Shown piece by piece: positions 35,401 to 44,742 of a stretch of 64,000 nucleotides of DNA (positions are counted from its first letter, which is position 1; each line of letters begins with the position of its first letter). The notes beneath the pieces are model-generated. The model was not told the DNA's origin. It did no database searches and saw nothing but the letters and a program-made list of their open reading frames with translations. Position numbers and translations under genes: made by a program. The DNA is from Halobacteriovoraceae bacterium. Lineage in GTDB: Bacteria; Bdellovibrionota; Bacteriovoracia; Bacteriovoracales; Bacteriovoracaceae. The stretch is taken from assembly GCA_020635115.1 (NCBI GenBank), contig JACKAK010000005.1:124001-188000 (forward strand), read 5' to 3'.

Positions 35401-37800
35401 ATGTCAGTTTTCAATTCTGTCATTGGAGATGATTATTTTGATAACTATAGGGCCAGTTGTACTGAGCTGACAAAAGATCTAAAGAATGTAACGACGGAAC
35501 AATATACATTACATTCAGATGGAGGTAGTGACGATTTAGCTACATTAATGAAAAAGTCTAATTATCTAATGGCCGAAATTAATTTTATGAAAGGACTGCA
35601 AGCTACTTATGACAAGCTAAGTGATAAAGTAAAAGAACTCAATAATCTAAAAAATAAAGGTGACATTAAACTCACAACTCTTAATAATGAATTAGGCAAA
35701 GAAATTCTCTATGCTCAAAGATTAAAGCTACTCTCGAGCTTCCATGATAAATTAAGTGATGAAGAAGATACGACTGGAGAAATCAGTAGTGACAAATTGA
35801 AAAGTACAAATCAAAATCTTCTTGATATTGAAGAAATACGTAACTGTATAGGGCGTGGTCAAATAGACAGTTGCAGTTATTTTAAAACTCAGTTCTATGA
35901 TCAAATCCCTGCTGATCCAGTTAGTCTCAGAAATGATTTCATTGATTCAACAAAAGGCTTGCTTGAAACTTTAAAGATTCAAAGAGAAAAAGATAGAGAA
36001 GATGGTTTTAGTCCTACAGTGCGGGAAAGCTTAACACTTAAACAAAAATTTGATCTCTACACTGATAAGTATTTCGATGGAGTTAAAAACAAACCTGATC
36101 TAAAAAATAGGGAAAATCGAAAAGATTTTATAAAAAAATTAGATAAAGGTGTAAGTTATGCCAAACAAATAAGAAACTTGATTACAGATTTCGTTTCAGA
36201 TACTGTGCCCCCCTCAAATAATAAATGTGGAAATCTCACAGTTGATAGAATTTTTGAAATATTTCGAAAAAGAAACAAGGATAAACAAGAGCAGTATGAT
36301 GTTACCTCGAGAGACTTAGCTGACAAGGTGGAGTTTGAAAATGTTAGAAATGATTGTAAAAGAAAAGCAGTAACCATCGTTAACAATTTAAGTAAGCATA
36401 TTGATGAAATGAAGGAATATTTTGAATACAGTGATAAAAATAGCGTAAAAGGTTTTTTTAGAAGCATTTATTATACGATTAATGACCTTATGAATGAAAA
36501 TAATCGAATCTACCTGGATCAGAGTGCAGCACAATCACAATTGTCTGAGGATTATAAAACTTACGAAGACAAGATTAATGAATCTAAAGAATTTATCAAC
36601 CAAATGATGAATCGAGAAGGTGAAATAAAAGTCAAAGAGTATCTAGAGAAAAATAAACTTCCAAATGTAGCTAATTTTGCAACGGGCGTGAACAAAACAC
36701 CAGAAGATTTTATAAAAGATCTTAAAGCAAAAACAAAAAACAAATTTGACGGATGTGTAGACTATCTTCAAATAGCTGACGGTATGAAACAAATAGTTAA
36801 ATCCAAAGAGATCGACATTAAGAAACCTCTGGCCAAATGCCTTATGGAAATAAGTGGATATGAGGCCTCTCCTTTTAAAGATGACCTCAGATTAAAAGAA
36901 AAGGAACGGGAGAAAATCAATAATCAAATCAATGATATTAGAGACAAAAAAGAATTTAAAGATTTGGAACAACTTGCTCATTTGATAGTAATAGATTACC
37001 GTTCTCGCTGTAAAAAAGAATATCATGGATCAAATTATTATGAAACATGTAGTATTCATGATGCTGATACAAACAAAAATGAAATTTTATTCAATTTGAT
37101 AGAGGATACATCAAAAATTCTAGAAAAAGAAAACCCACTTGGTTTCGATTGGGCAGTACAATTTGATCAAGACTCATTTGATAAGACGAATAAATTGGAT
37201 CCACAGGACAATAGGAAAGTAGTATCTAATCTATGTATTGGAAAGGGGAGCAAAACTTATCAAGCTTTAGCTCCTAATTTTTGTAAAAACGTAAGGTTTC
37301 TAGACACTAAATTTACAAAGATTACGGAATTTTATAATGACGATTGGAATAGTCCTAAAAGTGCATTCGCTTGGTATAACCAGCCCAGTTTCTGGAATGA
37401 AACTGCTAATGGTCTCGTCACGATTGGAAATACTTATCTAAATTCCTCCATGCCTAATCAGACGTTTTATTTTGAAAGAGGAAAAGCAATCCAAGACCTC
37501 AAGTATAATTTCTCTATTTTTAATAATTACGCCTCAACTTATGCCAATTCAACAGAATTTGATTTTTCAAATCCTTATGGAAATTATAACGGTTATTACT
37601 ACTGGAAAAATGGCTTTGTGAATAATACCTACGGAATAGGACCAGCGGCGATTAGAGGAAGTGAGTATTATTGGTCTAAGCTTGGAGGAGCTGAATTTTA
37701 CCAAACCTCACCGATTAGAGGTGGTTTTAATGATTACTACAATATTGATTTTACAAATCAAGATCCTACGGCCTATTTGAACTCACCACTGAATGTTTAA
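35401..37800 (+). CDS. Large unknown protein, FliA-linked, with possible frameshifted signal peptide
   Basis: From the first ATG the product has 799 residues: charged coiled-coil-rich helices to about residue 590, then an aromatic/Asn-rich end (YGNYNGYYYWKNGF and GGFNDYYNIDF) with several Cys residues along the chain. That ATG has no ribosome site and no signal peptide. The frame is open further up to 35335 and encodes a hydrophobic stretch (THLIFVLISMSVFNS). A ribosome-like GGGGGGAG lies at 35342-35348, and an ATG at 35331 would join this frame if the G6 tract lost one G. So the real protein probably has a signal peptide starting near 35331-35353. I recognise no domain. It is convergent with the flavoprotein gene and overlaps it by 4 bases. 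Confidence 0.72.
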   Translation: MSVFNSVIGDDYFDNYRASCTELTKDLKNVTTEQYTLHSDGGSDDLATLMKKSNYLMAEINFMKGLQATYDKLSDKVKELNNLKNKGDIKLTTLNNELGKEILYAQRLKLLSSFHDKLSDEEDTTGEISSDKLKSTNQNLLDIEEIRNCIGRGQIDSCSYFKTQFYDQIPADPVSLRNDFIDSTKGLLETLKIQREKDREDGFSPTVRESLTLKQKFDLYTDKYFDGVKNKPDLKNRENRKDFIKKLDKGVSYAKQIRNLITDFVSDTVPPSNNKCGNLTVDRIFEIFRKRNKDKQEQYDVTSRDLADKVEFENVRNDCKRKAVTIVNNLSKHIDEMKEYFEYSDKNSVKGFFRSIYYTINDLMNENNRIYLDQSAAQSQLSEDYKTYEDKINESKEFINQMMNREGEIKVKEYLEKNKLPNVANFATGVNKTPEDFIKDLKAKTKNKFDGCVDYLQIADGMKQIVKSKEIDIKKPLAKCLMEISGYEASPFKDDLRLKEKEREKINNQINDIRDKKEFKDLEQLAHLIVIDYRSRCKKEYHGSNYYETCSIHDADTNKNEILFNLIEDTSKILEKENPLGFDWAVQFDQDSFDKTNKLDPQDNRKVVSNLCIGKGSKTYQALAPNFCKNVRFLDTKFTKITEFYNDDWNSPKSAFAWYNQPSFWNETANGLVTIGNTYLNSSMPNQTFYFERGKAIQDLKYNFSIFNNYASTYANSTEFDFSNPYGNYNGYYYWKNGFVNNTYGIGPAAIRGSEYYWSKLGGAEFYQTSPIRGGFNDYYNIDFTNQDPTAYLNSPLNV

Positions 37801-39344
37801 AGATTTTTCATTATTATTGATTCTGCGACCTTCACTCCATCTACAGCAGCAGATGTGATTCCTCCTGCGTGTCCTGCCCCTTCCCCGCAAGGATAAAGTC
37901 CTTTGTGACTCTCTGATTCAAGAGTTTCACGATTTCTCAAAATAGAAACAGGAGCAGATGTTCTCGTTTCTGGAGCTATAAAAAGACCATCTTTTGAAAT
38001 AAAACCGGGCATATTGCGATCAAAATGTATCAGTGCATTTTTCAAGTGATCTGTAATAAAGCTTGGTAAAACTTGACTTAATCTAGCGTGAACAAGTTTT
38101 GAAGGTGCTGAAGAGAGAACTGAAAAATGATGATTTAATTTATCATCCAAAAATTCATAAAGGGTTTGAGAAGGAAGTTCTTTTCCACTCGCTTTGTCTT
38201 TTGAAATTAAAAATGCTTTTTGTTCAATTTCTCTTTGAAATTTTAACCCACTCAAAACATCTTCTTCAGAAAAATCTATACCGGCCTTTACTGAAACCAC
38301 TAGCGCTGCATTTGACCAGGGAGATCTTCTAGAATAATTACTCATACCATTTACAACAATTCCATCCGCCTCAGTTCCAGAAGATAAAACATGGCCTCCA
38401 GGGCACATACAAAAACTATATGTCCCTCTTTTTTGCTCTCTATTTTCATAACTTAAACGATACCTTGCTGTCCCCAATCGGTCATCAGTAGAAAAATTTC
38501 CATACTGTATTTTATTAATAAGTTCACGAGGATGCTCAACACGTACACCGACAGCAAAATCCTTCTGTTTCATAGATACATTTTCATCTACTAAATGTTG
38601 ATAGATATCTCCAGCAGAATGGCCAGTGGCCAATATAACATGATCTGTTTCAATTTTTTGACCATTTGAGAGTTCTACTCCACACACTTTGTTTTTTTCA
38701 AAAATAATTTTTTCCAATTTTGTTTCATATTTAATATCAAATTTATTTTCAACTAAATATTTTGAAATCTTACCAATGAGGATACGAATTTTATTTGAAC
38801 CTAAGTGAGGATTTGATAGATATGCTGTCTCTTCAGGTGCCCCAAAATCAACTAAGCGATTCATGACATACTGTACGTAAGGTGACTTCACTCTTGTAAT
38901 CAATTTCCCATCACTAAAAAGTCCAGCTCCACCTTCTCCAAAACACACATTACTTTCGGTATTAAATTTTCCATATCGCCAAAACTGCGCAATATCCTTC
39001 ATTCGTTCATGTGCTCTTTTTCCACGCTCTATAAGCGTACAAGGTATACCATATTCAGCAAACCTTAGAGCACAAAAAAGACCCGCAGGCCCAGTGCCAA
39101 TAATAATTGGTTTTTTTATGAAGGGTTTCTTTTGAGTAAATGACTCCTTATAAACAGTAAAAGTTTCACCATTTTCAATTATTTCAACTCTGTATTGAAA
39201 AGTTGGAACTCGCCCCTTATTAGAACCCCTCGCATCTAAACTTTGTGAAAGAATGCGATAATCAATCATCTTTGGAAATTCTCTATTCAGATATTCATCA
39301 AGATCTTGATCATATTTTAATGTAAACTGAGTTGTTTTTGGCAC
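37797..39344 (-). CDS. FAD-dependent dehydrogenase (COG2509 type)
   Basis: This 515-residue protein has an FAD-binding loop GTGPAGLFCALRFAEYG with the following acidic LIERG. Other landmarks are the family's AQFWRYGKFNTESNVCFGEGGAG, GTYSFCMCPGGHVLSSG and the C-terminal GEGAGHAGGITSAAVDG. This matches the widespread uncharacterised FAD dehydrogenases related to aminotransferase-linked oxidoreductases. The reaction is unknown. It lies 8 bases downstream of astB on the same strand, so co-transcription is likely, but I cannot say whether it serves arginine breakdown. Confidence 0.88.
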   Translation of the reverse strand: MPKTTQFTLKYDQDLDEYLNREFPKMIDYRILSQSLDARGSNKGRVPTFQYRVEIIENGETFTVYKESFTQKKPFIKKPIIIGTGPAGLFCALRFAEYGIPCTLIERGKRAHERMKDIAQFWRYGKFNTESNVCFGEGGAGLFSDGKLITRVKSPYVQYVMNRLVDFGAPEETAYLSNPHLGSNKIRILIGKISKYLVENKFDIKYETKLEKIIFEKNKVCGVELSNGQKIETDHVILATGHSAGDIYQHLVDENVSMKQKDFAVGVRVEHPRELINKIQYGNFSTDDRLGTARYRLSYENREQKRGTYSFCMCPGGHVLSSGTEADGIVVNGMSNYSRRSPWSNAALVVSVKAGIDFSEEDVLSGLKFQREIEQKAFLISKDKASGKELPSQTLYEFLDDKLNHHFSVLSSAPSKLVHARLSQVLPSFITDHLKNALIHFDRNMPGFISKDGLFIAPETRTSAPVSILRNRETLESESHKGLYPCGEGAGHAGGITSAAVDGVKVAESIIMKNL

Positions 39345-39352
39345 TTAATCAC

Positions 39353-40687
39353 TTACCTTTGAAACTCATAGATGTTACCAAGCTTTAAAATCTTTGTAAG
39401 TTCATCTAGTGCTTGTCGGCATTCTTTCAAAAGATTGGGATCTTTAATATCAGATGGCCTGATTTTATCTCGATAATGTTTATTGGCCCAAGAAACAAGA
39501 GTTTCATAAAGTTCATCTGTAAAAAGAACACCTTGATTGATTGCTTGTAGTTCTTCATCAGATAAAACCACTCTCAATCTCAAGCAAGCAGGCCCTCCCC
39601 CATTTTGCATACTTTCTCTAAGGTCAAAAAAATGAACTCCTTTAATTGGGTTACTTTGATCCTTAATGATTTCTGTAATCTGTTTTCTTACAGCAGAATT
39701 TTCCTCACACTCTTTGGGTGCGATGATGGCCATAGAACCATCCTTCAAACTCACAAGTTGGGTATTAAACAGATAGGATCTAACCGCATCTTCAACAGTA
39801 ACTTTTTTATTTAAGATTTTAATTGGTATAAATTCATCAAAGGATTTTTTAAGATTCTCAATATGATGATCACCTTCAATAAAAGCATCTTCATGGTACA
39901 AAAGGACGTTTTTATTTCCCACAGAGATGACATCATTATGAAAAACTCCTTTATTGATAACTTCAGGACTTTGTTGGACAAGAATGGCCACGTCTTTTTT
40001 AAGATTATGACGTCGTATTAGTGTATTAGAGGCCTCAAAAGTTTGTCTGGCCGGCAGTCCTCGGGGCCTTGGTTTAGATATGTCTAAAGCATATTTTCCA
40101 AAAACAAAAACTTCTTTTCCCTTTTGACCATAATCTAAACATAGACGTGTATGATTTGCAGCACCTTCATCCCCAAAAGCATTTCCACCTTGTATCGCAG
40201 AGTGGATTGTGAAATATTTTTCATCATTAAAGATGGCCTTAAGAATCCTCTGCGTTTGTTCACTTTCCTGAAACCTATGAGGAAGACTATTTAAATTAGC
40301 CACTGAAATATGAACCTTTCCATCCTTAGTATCAGGACTTGGCGAAACTGTGGCCGCATTGGCCGTCCACATGGGAGAGGCCGAGGTTGCAATTGCCAAC
40401 AAAGTTGGATCAACTTTGTAAACTTTTTCAATAATTTCATCTTCTTTACCAGAAAATCCAAAATTTCTAAGTAGAGAAATATTTGGTCGTTCATGTGGCG
40501 CAATAATCGCTTGAGGTAGACCCATATCATGCAATGACTTCATCTTTTTTAACCCCTGCAAAACAGCAGATTTGGGGTGAGAAACATGTCCTTTATTGTC
40601 AAAAGAGGCAAGATTTCCATGAGAGAGTCCTGAATAATTGTGTGTTGGCCCTACAAGACCATCGAAATTGACTTCTTGATAATTCAT
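39353..40687 (-). CDS. astB: N-succinylarginine dihydrolase
   Basis: At 444 residues this is close to the usual AstB length. It hydrolyses N2-succinylarginine to succinylornithine, ammonia and CO2, the second step of the arginine succinyltransferase pathway. The start NFDGLVGPTHNYSGLS, the SAIQGGNAFGDEGAANH block and GGGPACLRLRVVL with the catalytic Cys are all as in the family. No other ast genes are in the window, so the pathway must be completed elsewhere. It is divergent from cinA; an AGGTG ribosome site precedes the ATG. Confidence 0.93.
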   Translation of the reverse strand: MNYQEVNFDGLVGPTHNYSGLSHGNLASFDNKGHVSHPKSAVLQGLKKMKSLHDMGLPQAIIAPHERPNISLLRNFGFSGKEDEIIEKVYKVDPTLLAIATSASPMWTANAATVSPSPDTKDGKVHISVANLNSLPHRFQESEQTQRILKAIFNDEKYFTIHSAIQGGNAFGDEGAANHTRLCLDYGQKGKEVFVFGKYALDISKPRPRGLPARQTFEASNTLIRRHNLKKDVAILVQQSPEVINKGVFHNDVISVGNKNVLLYHEDAFIEGDHHIENLKKSFDEFIPIKILNKKVTVEDAVRSYLFNTQLVSLKDGSMAIIAPKECEENSAVRKQITEIIKDQSNPIKGVHFFDLRESMQNGGGPACLRLRVVLSDEELQAINQGVLFTDELYETLVSWANKHYRDKIRPSDIKDPNLLKECRQALDELTKILKLGNIYEFQR

Positions 40688-40789
40688 GATACACCTGGTT
40701 ATTTTATAATATAATATGCAGCATCCTATCGTTATTCTAATTTTTTGTCTATAAAGTGATCTTGCGTAATTTGATGAAGGACAATTTTT

Positions 40790-42061
40790 ATGAAAATTCA
40801 GCTTTTAGTTATAGGTGATGAATTATTAACTGGCCAAATTGTTGATATGAACACTAAATGGTTGGCCAATTTTCTACATGAAAATTCTTTAGAGCTTGAA
40901 CGGGTTCAAATCTTACCAGATAAAGATTTTAATCTAGAAGTATCTTTTAAAAAGGCCATTGATGAAAAATACGATATTACCTTTGTCACTGGAGGCCTAG
41001 GCCCAACCAAAGATGATCGGACAAAAGTTGCCCTGGCAAAAGCATTTGGACTTAAAATTGTTCCAAATAAGGAATCAGAAAAGGTGGCAGCGTCCAATTA
41101 TCTCCGTGCACAAAGGGATTGGTCATTGGAAAAAGATGCAAAGCATGATAACCCTTACCAATTTCTGCCTCTAGAATTTAGGCCCATTAACAATCCTGGA
41201 GGATTAGCACCGGGGATTTTATATGAAAAAGAAAATCAATTTATCTGTTGTGCACCAGGAGTACCCAGCGAATTTCAAAAAATGGTAAGTGATGAATTTT
41301 TCCCTGAACTCACAACAAAGTTAAACTTTGATAAAACAAAAAGTGAAAAAATTCGCATTAGAACATTTGGAATACCAGAAGAGAAAATCTTTTATGAGCT
41401 TTGTCCAACTCTTTGGCCAGATCTCGAACAGTTTGGAAAAGTAAGTTCACTCCCACGGGTTTTTGGAGTTGATATCGTTGTTACTATTGAGAACACTACA
41501 AATGAGAAAAAAAATCTATTATATAAAATAATTAATGAAAGCTTACTTCTCAATCACATTTGGCATATTGGTGAAGATGAATTACCCGAATTATTTTTAA
41601 AAAGAGCTCAAGAAAAAAATCTAAAATTTTCATTTGCAGAAAGTTGTACAGGAGGTCTTTTATCATCACTTATCACTGATATATCTGGTTCTTCCTCACA
41701 TTTTTTAGGGGGCATGGTCACCTATATTAATGAGGCCAAAGTAAATCTTTTGGGAGTCCAAAGAAGTACACTTGAACTAGTAGGAGCAGTGAGTGTTGAA
41801 ACAGCTGAACAAATGGCCATAGGCTCCCTTAAGGCCTACAATTCAGATATGGCCCTCTCTACTTCAGGAATAGCTGGCCCATCAGGTGGTACGAAAGAAA
41901 AGCCAGTTGGAACTTTATCCTTTGGATGGGCCTATCGGAAAAATGGAGAAATCATTTCCGGGGCAGACATACAATATTTTAGGGGTGATCGATTAAAATT
42001 AAAGACTCGATTTGCTTTTTGTTGTCTTAAAAAAGGTCTTGATATTATTAAGGCCTTCTGA
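40790..42061 (+). CDS. cinA: CinA (competence/damage-inducible protein with NMN amidase-like domain)
   Basis: This 423-residue protein has an N-terminal MoCF/MogA-like domain (about 1-170: VIGDELLTGQIVDMNTKWL and VTGGLGPTKDDRTK), as in proteins acting on ADP-ribose or pyridine nucleotide derivatives. The C-terminal CinA domain (about 265-420: FAESCTGGLLSSLITDISGSS, SGIAGPSGGTKEKPVGT) is homologous to the NMN amidohydrolase PncC. Together they are thought to salvage NMN and ADP-ribose. AGGACA precedes the ATG. The gene ends at an IS200/IS605-type hairpin and no competence genes are adjacent. Confidence 0.93.
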   Translation: MKIQLLVIGDELLTGQIVDMNTKWLANFLHENSLELERVQILPDKDFNLEVSFKKAIDEKYDITFVTGGLGPTKDDRTKVALAKAFGLKIVPNKESEKVAASNYLRAQRDWSLEKDAKHDNPYQFLPLEFRPINNPGGLAPGILYEKENQFICCAPGVPSEFQKMVSDEFFPELTTKLNFDKTKSEKIRIRTFGIPEEKIFYELCPTLWPDLEQFGKVSSLPRVFGVDIVVTIENTTNEKKNLLYKIINESLLLNHIWHIGEDELPELFLKRAQEKNLKFSFAESCTGGLLSSLITDISGSSSHFLGGMVTYINEAKVNLLGVQRSTLELVGAVSVETAEQMAIGSLKAYNSDMALSTSGIAGPSGGTKEKPVGTLSFGWAYRKNGEIISGADIQYFRGDRLKLKTRFAFCCLKKGLDIIKAF

Positions 42062-42065
42062 TTTC

Positions 42066-42130
42066 TTGACGTCCTCCCCTCCGAAACGGAGGGGATTCCT
42101 AGTGTGCTCATGCACTACTAGAGGTTACCG
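42066..42130. mobile_element. Orphan IS200/IS605-type right end (hairpin remnant)
   Basis: Right after the cinA stop, TCCCCTCCG (42075-42083), AAA, CGGAGGGGA (42087-42095) form a perfect 9-base stem with a 3-base loop, in the context TTGACGTCC...GGATTCCTAG. This context is characteristic of IS605/IS1341-type ends and of their non-autonomous derivatives. A second imperfect hairpin (GTGC-TCAT-GCAC inside CCTAG...CTAGAGG) follows, ending near TTAC. No tnpA or tnpB frame is present. It may be a solo end or a small palindrome-associated element. No T run follows, so it is not a typical terminator. Confidence 0.65.
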
Positions 42131-42273
42131 CATAAAAATCACTTTGTTTCACAAACAAAAAATGTTGCTAAGTAATTGAAACATGTAAAATTAAAAATTT
42201 TGAGTATTTTTCATATATTTCGAAACTAAAACTAGGTATATACATTCCATATAGTCTTTAAGCAGGAGCAGGT

Positions 42274-44736
42274 ATGATTCATTCAAACTATAAAAGAATC
42301 ATTTTAAAAGTAGTCTTACTTTCTTTTTATTCCTTTTACATATTTGCAACTGAGAAGAAAGATTTTAATGAATGTGAAATGAAATACCATCCAAAAACTG
42401 TTATCAAAAACAAAAATATACTTCTCGAACAAAGTGGCATCACAGAGACCCAGAATGAAAATTTTAAAATTCATGGGGAACTTAATCCGGGGCCGCTAAA
42501 AACGCTTGAAATCAGTAAATTAGTTGAAAGATTAGGTGAATTAAAAAATAGCAACCAAAAAGATCTCGATAACTTTAGTATGAGAGATCTGAGTATGAGT
42601 ATAAAAAATCGTTCAAGTGAACTCTCTATTGATGACAGAAGAACTTTAGAATCTTTAATTGATTCAGATGAACATGTACTTGAAATCTTCCGCATTTTGG
42701 AAAAAATACATCCTCTATCACCCTCAGCTCAGTTGAAAGTTGTAGAAAAACTTGGGTATTCCAAATTTTCACAGCAAGCATTCGATGTACTCAAATATCA
42801 AAAAGTCGTAGAAAATGAAACTTATAAGATGATCATTCAAATGGCCAAATACAATGCTCGTTTTAAACTGGTAGTTTCTCAATTCGAAGATCCCCAAAGA
42901 CTATTAGTCATATTAGAACCTAAAAGTGAGAATAAAAATGATTTGCTTCTTGAAGCAGGACTGAGTGAGATTCAAATTCAAAATCTATTTAAAACTCATT
43001 TACTAAATCCCGATATAACTTTAACAATGTCGATTGATGATCTAATTGATCTCTATTTAAAAATGGATGATAATGAAACTTTTTTAGGTAAGGATTACTA
43101 TCAGATTACAACTATCATTATAAATAGGGTTAAGGAATTAACCAAAGAGCATAAAGAAATATTTCCTAAAATTTTAGAGCTTAATTCAAAAGTAAAAATA
43201 GAAAATGCCCTAAGAATATTAGAAAAAATTAAAGGGCCTTTTCATTTTCTAACCCAATTAAAGCTTCTTCAATTATTACGTAATAAAGACTTCGCCGAAA
43301 GGGCGTACGATGTAATTAAGGCCCATAAGGTTGTCGATGATTATATTTTCTGTGAAATTGTAAAATTAGCAAAAGAAAATATTGAACATGGAATTAAACC
43401 GAGATGGACTGAAGATCCTGAGCGTCTATTACTTTCAATAGAACCGGTTACAAGTAGCAAAGAAGATAGTCTAAGGAGTGTTTTAAGTTTTGAAGAAGCT
43501 AGAAATTTCTTAACAACGTCACAAATTAGACCCCATAAATTTAGGATATTACCTATCAGTGTTGCTATAGATATTTTTGCAGAAACTGAAAATAATGAAA
43601 AGTATGAAGATGTTGATATTAATAAAATGGGCACCATACTTCTTGAGAGGGTAAGTGAAATTGGAAGGGATGAATTAGAAATATTAGAAAATCTAATTTT
43701 TTCAGACAATATGCTAAAAGTTAGAAATGCGATGCGGATTTTTACAAAATTTGAGTCAAATAGTCCAAAGGTTCAAATTCAAGCTGCGAAATTATTATTA
43801 AATGTGAATACGAGGAGTGAAGCTTTTGATATTCTTGTTAATCAAGAGTATGTTGTTCCTGAAGCATTTCTACAAATTGCTCAAATTGCAAAAAATAAAG
43901 ATGCTCAGTTTGATAAATTGGAAGTGTCTTTAGCTGAGAAATTGTTGTCAAAAATCTTCCCTACAGATATCAATTTTGATCCTCAAAATGAATTCTCTGG
44001 TGTTACTTCTGATCAAATGGATTCTAAGATCAATGACCGTCAAATGTTCAAAGAATTCGCTGATCAGGTTAAAACTGAAATTATTTTTGAAGAGCAAATG
44101 CAAAAACAAAGAGAAGAAAATCCTGCTCTTAGAAAAGGAATCACAGATATTTCTCAACAAAAAATTGATGAACTACAAAGAAATCTTCAAAAACAAGCAA
44201 GTTCTATCAAACTGTTTTCAAAAAATCCCCTTCTCCCTAGGCCTGGAAAAACCTATCGATATGTCATGAAAATTGGAGGTGTTTTCAAGGATAACTTGAT
44301 TATGCATATAAGCACTTCTGATAAAGTTAGTTACCAAGGTAGAGATGCTTACAAGTACACTACAACACTAGAATATTCAAAGGAGGATAGTTATAAATAC
44401 AATCTTCCAACGGTAGTATCAGAAAATTTCTCCTCAATTGAAAACGAAAATATTTCATCATGGATACCTTCTGATGATGGTTCCTATCACTGGAGTAGTC
44501 CGATTCTTGGCCCAAAAAATGATTTAACATTTAAAGCTGGCCCATTAAATAATCTCCACCAATGGCAATATATAGGTTCTTTTGTAGCACCAAATGGAAT
44601 AAAGTATAAAGGTGTCTGGAAATTAAGAATTAATACCTCACAAGATTCTTCAATAGATCAATACTACGCCGAGGGGATTGGGTATATTTATAGTAAGTCT
44701 GGTGAGCAAATCACATATTTAGAGGGCATATTATAA
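42274..44736 (+). CDS. Secreted protein with three helical tandem repeats
   Basis: This 820-residue protein has a signal peptide (LKVVLLSFYSFYIFAT). From about residue 75 to 560 a block of ~165 residues occurs three times with the same order: RILEKIHPLSPSAQLKVV / RILEKIKGPFHFLTQLKLL / RIFTKFESNSPKVQIQAAK, then AFDVLK / AYDVIK / AFDILV, then VV...IIxxAK, then DPQRLL / DPERLL in the first two. The repeats are alpha-helical. A charged linker and a ~200-residue C-terminal domain rich in Tyr and Trp (SSWIPSDDGSYHWSSP) follow. GCAGGAGCAGG precedes the ATG. No family is recognised. It is convergent with the repeat lipoprotein, 6 bases away. Confidence 0.8.
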   Translation: MIHSNYKRIILKVVLLSFYSFYIFATEKKDFNECEMKYHPKTVIKNKNILLEQSGITETQNENFKIHGELNPGPLKTLEISKLVERLGELKNSNQKDLDNFSMRDLSMSIKNRSSELSIDDRRTLESLIDSDEHVLEIFRILEKIHPLSPSAQLKVVEKLGYSKFSQQAFDVLKYQKVVENETYKMIIQMAKYNARFKLVVSQFEDPQRLLVILEPKSENKNDLLLEAGLSEIQIQNLFKTHLLNPDITLTMSIDDLIDLYLKMDDNETFLGKDYYQITTIIINRVKELTKEHKEIFPKILELNSKVKIENALRILEKIKGPFHFLTQLKLLQLLRNKDFAERAYDVIKAHKVVDDYIFCEIVKLAKENIEHGIKPRWTEDPERLLLSIEPVTSSKEDSLRSVLSFEEARNFLTTSQIRPHKFRILPISVAIDIFAETENNEKYEDVDINKMGTILLERVSEIGRDELEILENLIFSDNMLKVRNAMRIFTKFESNSPKVQIQAAKLLLNVNTRSEAFDILVNQEYVVPEAFLQIAQIAKNKDAQFDKLEVSLAEKLLSKIFPTDINFDPQNEFSGVTSDQMDSKINDRQMFKEFADQVKTEIIFEEQMQKQREENPALRKGITDISQQKIDELQRNLQKQASSIKLFSKNPLLPRPGKTYRYVMKIGGVFKDNLIMHISTSDKVSYQGRDAYKYTTTLEYSKEDSYKYNLPTVVSENFSSIENENISSWIPSDDGSYHWSSPILGPKNDLTFKAGPLNNLHQWQYIGSFVAPNGIKYKGVWKLRINTSQDSSIDQYYAEGIGYIYSKSGEQITYLEGIL

Positions 44737-44742
44737 TGAGAT

